Positions 63,920-64,000 of a DNA stretch of 64,000 nt are shown one piece after another. A model generated the notes under the pieces. It saw only the letters and a program-made list of their open reading frames with translations. It did no database searches and had not been told where the DNA came from. The first letter of the stretch is position 1. Each line of letters opens with the position of its first letter. The position numbers were made by a program, and so were the translations under genes. This stretch comes from Candidatus Ozemibacter sibiricus (lineage in GTDB: Bacteria > Muiribacteriota > Ozemobacteria > Ozemobacterales > Ozemobacteraceae): the NCBI GenBank assembly GCA_003327425.1, contig QOQW01000008.1, forward strand, positions 145,240 through 209,239. The letters are read 5' to 3'.

Positions 63920-64000
63920 TCAGTAGTTCCAGACATCATCAAGCCGGTCCCTATCGGGGTTTTTGTCGAAAGCCTCCTTCAGGGCCAGGTTCCAGAGTTG
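63920..64000 (-). CDS. C-terminal end of an unidentified protein (partial)
   Basis: Reading leftward from the window edge, the frame is open for 26 codons ending DRLDDVWNY before TGA at 63920-63922. The sequence (for example LALKEAFDKNPD) looks like real coding DNA, being rich in Asp, Lys and Leu. It is too short to name. The 230 bp between it and the permease show no gene. Confidence 0.5.
   Translation of the reverse strand, partial: QLWNLALKEAFDKNPDRDRLDDVWNY

Overview
The window reads as one contig of a GC-rich, Gram-negative, motile and chemotactic bacterium. It has cheR/cheB, a TolC-type tripartite efflux operon, type IV pilin-like genes, c-di-GMP synthesis and breakdown proteins, two ECF sigma/anti-sigma pairs, and several proteins with long Ala/Pro-rich linkers. 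The mixture (DUF1858, DUF2325, DUF6132, FHA-GAF-GGDEF, large multi-sensor hybrid kinases) would suit a little-cultured phylum such as Riflebacteria/Ozemobacteria. That is a guess from gene content, because no rRNA gene is present to test it.

Left part (1-19.9 kb), host-like DNA. A chemotaxis cluster (partial gene, cheR, cheB) is followed by a ferritin-like protein, a polyprenyl-phosphate sugar transferase overlapping a DUF1858 gene, dxs, and convergent glgB. Next is a DUF2892-DUF6132-thioredoxin operon. A leftward signalling operon then runs FHA-GAF-GGDEF cyclase, coiled-coil DUF2325 protein, ECF sigma factor, zinc-binding anti-sigma factor. A secreted carboxypeptidase-regulatory-like membrane protein and a zinc-ribbon membrane protein complete this part.

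Middle (about 19.9-34.2 kb), a foreign defence island. One strong promoter (TTGACA-17-TAAAAT) appears to drive about 13.7 kb of mostly overlapping genes: half-size hsdS, hsdM, rhuM with a replaced 3' end, the C-terminal half of a second hsdS, a PHP + SMC-like ATPase, an AlbA/Schlafen-type protein, a RecF-like AAA ATPase overlapping a PIN-domain nuclease, hsdR, and a YgjP-type metalloprotease. The type I restriction-modification system thus encloses at least three accessory ATPase/nuclease modules, as prrC is enclosed in a type I hsd locus. The transcript appears to begin with a leaderless 13-codon ORF that ends TAATG on the hsdS start, over a 9-bp dyad. At the right end lies a frameshifted remnant of a phage GH24 lysozyme.

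Right part (34.3-64 kb), host-like DNA again. It holds an MGMT-type DNA repair protein, a response-regulator HD-GYP phosphodiesterase co-transcribed with a 1484-residue hybrid kinase, a secreted clan GH-A glycosidase, a second ECF sigma/anti-sigma pair, a five-gene pseudopilin/secretion cluster ending in a LecA-like secreted protein, a giant HEAT-VWA membrane protein that looks leaderless, a TolC-MFP-RND efflux operon, a DsbD-alpha-like protein with a peroxiredoxin-like partner, and an APC amino-acid permease. A partial gene enters at the right edge. No tRNA, rRNA, CRISPR array, transposase or integrase was seen. Sites, starts and structures were read by eye, and no similarity search was possible.
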